6,356 nt of DNA from Bacteroidales bacterium. Its GTDB lineage: Bacteria > Bacteroidota > Bacteroidia > Bacteroidales > UBA4181. The notes beneath the pieces are model-generated. The model was given only the letters and a program-made list of their open reading frames with translations. It made no database searches and was not told the origin of the DNA. Below are positions 5,843 to 6,356 of this stretch, one piece after another; position 1 is the first letter of the stretch; the number at the start of each line of letters is the position of its first letter. Made by a program: the position numbers and the translations under genes. The stretch spans positions 1-6,356 of the forward strand of contig JAISDP010000328.1 of the NCBI GenBank assembly GCA_031264715.1, given 5' to 3'.

Positions 5843-6040
5843 TCATTCTTCACTCCTCATGATCTTCTCCACGTCCTGTTCCGCCCGGAAAAGTTTCTCT
5901 TTACAGTCCTGCAAAAGTTTTGCTGCACGTTTGATTTCGGTTGACAAATCGTCAATATCGGTTTCGCCATTTTCTATTTTCGCCAGTATTGCCTCGATTT
6001 CTTCAATCGACTTGCTATAACTTGATTCCTTCTTTGCCAT
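5843..6040 (-). CDS. xseB: Exodeoxyribonuclease VII small subunit
   Basis: XseB is the small regulatory subunit that binds several-fold along the large subunit XseA to form exonuclease VII, which degrades single-stranded DNA from both ends and acts in mismatch repair and removal of damaged DNA. The 65-residue product is of normal length. It shows the family pattern: SYSKSIEEIEAILAKIENGE (7-26), then D27 of TDIDDLSTEIKRAAKLLQDC (27-46), two helices that form the expected antiparallel pair, and a charged tail. The ATG at 6040 is preceded by an A-rich tract and by a TATCTTTG promoter box 23 bases upstream. Its partner xseA usually sits just upstream, but here the upstream DNA is the divergent promoter region, so xseA must lie elsewhere. 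It is followed by the kinase-like gene on the same strand. Confidence 0.92.
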   Translation of the reverse strand: MAKKESSYSKSIEEIEAILAKIENGETDIDDLSTEIKRAAKLLQDCKEKLFRAEQDVEKIMRSEE

Positions 6041-6063
6041 GATATTTGATTTTAATACAATTG

Positions 6064-6071
6064 CAAAGATA
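6064..6071 (-). promoter_or_regulatory. xseB: Promoter -7 box for xseB
   Basis: On the minus strand these bases read TATCTTTG, an exact TAnnTTTG box, followed by CA. It is 23 bases upstream of the xseB ATG, giving a leader of roughly 15-20 bases. A TTTG lies on the same strand at 6090-6087, but with a 15-base spacer, shorter than the usual 19-21, so the -33 element is weak. Confidence 0.6.
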
Positions 6072-6104
6072 ATGATGTTAAAGTATCAAAAAAACGAATT
6101 TGAA

Positions 6105-6137
6105 ATTGAGATTGATTCATTTTAAATTATATCTTTG
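6105..6137 (+). promoter_or_regulatory. galM: Promoter for the galM-like gene
   Basis: TATCTTTG at 6130-6137 is an exact TAnnTTTG -7 box followed by CA. ATTG at 6105-6108, 21 bases upstream, is a one-mismatch -33 element. It faces away from the xseB promoter. The start codon at 6276 is about 130 bases downstream, so the mRNA would have a long leader. Confidence 0.6.
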
Positions 6138-6275
6138 CACCGGTAAAGTTTCAAGTTTCAGGTTTGTCTTCGGCGAGCTCGCGGGTTCGGTTTTTCAGGT
6201 TTTCCCATTTTCCGGGGGTGAAATAACACAAGCTTTGAACTTTAAACTTTGAACCTTAAACCTTTTTATGTTATT
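6138..6275 (+). repeat. Long leader of the galM-like gene with short tandem repeats and a palindrome
   Basis: The leader contains AGTTTCA twice in tandem (6147-6160), a perfect 10-base palindrome GCGAGCTCGC (6173-6182), and a 14-base unit repeated with one mismatch (6233-6246 and 6247-6260, CTTTGAAC plus TTTAAA or CTTAAA). An ATG at 6268 opens only a three-codon frame, ATG TTA TTA TGA, whose TGA overlaps the ATG at 6276 by one frame-shifted step (ATGA, 6276-6279). No known riboswitch is recognised. Confidence 0.5.
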
Positions 6276-6356
6276 ATGAGTAAGGTGATTACCCTTGGCG
6301 GACTGAAAAAGGACAATTTTCGGAAAGTTGTTGATAAAAAACAGGTTGATTTATAC
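6276..6356 (+). CDS. galM: Aldose 1-epimerase (galactose mutarotase), N-terminal 27 codons only
   Basis: Only the first 27 codons lie in the window and the frame is open at the right edge. The sequence MSKVITLGGLKKDNFRKVVD, followed by KKQVDLY, resembles the start of Bacteroidales aldose 1-epimerases of about 350 residues (pattern SGLxKExFxKxVDGKxTDLYxL), which interconvert alpha and beta anomers of galactose and other aldoses. The catalytic His and Glu residues are outside the window, so the call rests on the N-terminal pattern alone. ATG 6276 is preferred to ATG 6268, which runs into a stop after three codons. The gene is divergent from xseB. Confidence 0.6.
   Translation, partial: MSKVITLGGLKKDNFRKVVDKKQVDLY

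Overview
The window looks like chromosomal DNA of a Bacteroidales (Bacteroidota) bacterium. Three things point there: the protein families (6-bladed beta-propeller protein, DUF4922 protein, a zinc-less TraR/DksA protein, cytidylate-kinase-like protein), promoters with a TAnnTTTG -7 box, and starts preceded by A/T-rich sequence rather than a Shine-Dalgarno. Genus cannot be told. There are no tRNA or rRNA genes, no CRISPR array and no intact mobile element.

Left part (1-1447), plus strand: the C-terminal part of a 6-bladed beta-propeller protein, cut by the window edge, is followed with an ATGA overlap by a 48-residue single-pass membrane protein. Next comes the N-terminal fifth of a UbiA-family prenyltransferase that breaks off inside its catalytic NDxxD motif, so it is read as a gene remnant. 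About 400 bases without a credible gene follow; they hold imperfect direct repeats at the break and a GC-rich block with several stem-loops.

Centre (1448-5111), plus strand: a TraR/DksA-like regulator with its own promoter region (two adjacent inverted repeats) and a strong intrinsic terminator, then murI (glutamate racemase, D-Glu for peptidoglycan), a DUF4922 protein with HIT/GalT-like motifs, and folC (folate/folylpolyglutamate synthesis). The last three are closely spaced (49 and 20 bases) and may be co-transcribed.

Right part (5112-6356): a convergent terminator separates folC from a minus-strand pair, xseB (exonuclease VII small subunit) followed by a cytidylate-kinase-like gene. xseB is divergent from a plus-strand gene, cut by the window end, that looks like galM (aldose 1-epimerase). 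The two divergent promoters carry the same 10-base box in mirror orientation.

Most of the window is ordinary housekeeping. The less ordinary points are the 48-residue membrane protein, the UbiA remnant with the structured block behind it, the possible short transcript upstream of murI, and the palindromic promoter of the TraR/DksA-like gene. No clear new multi-gene system is visible.
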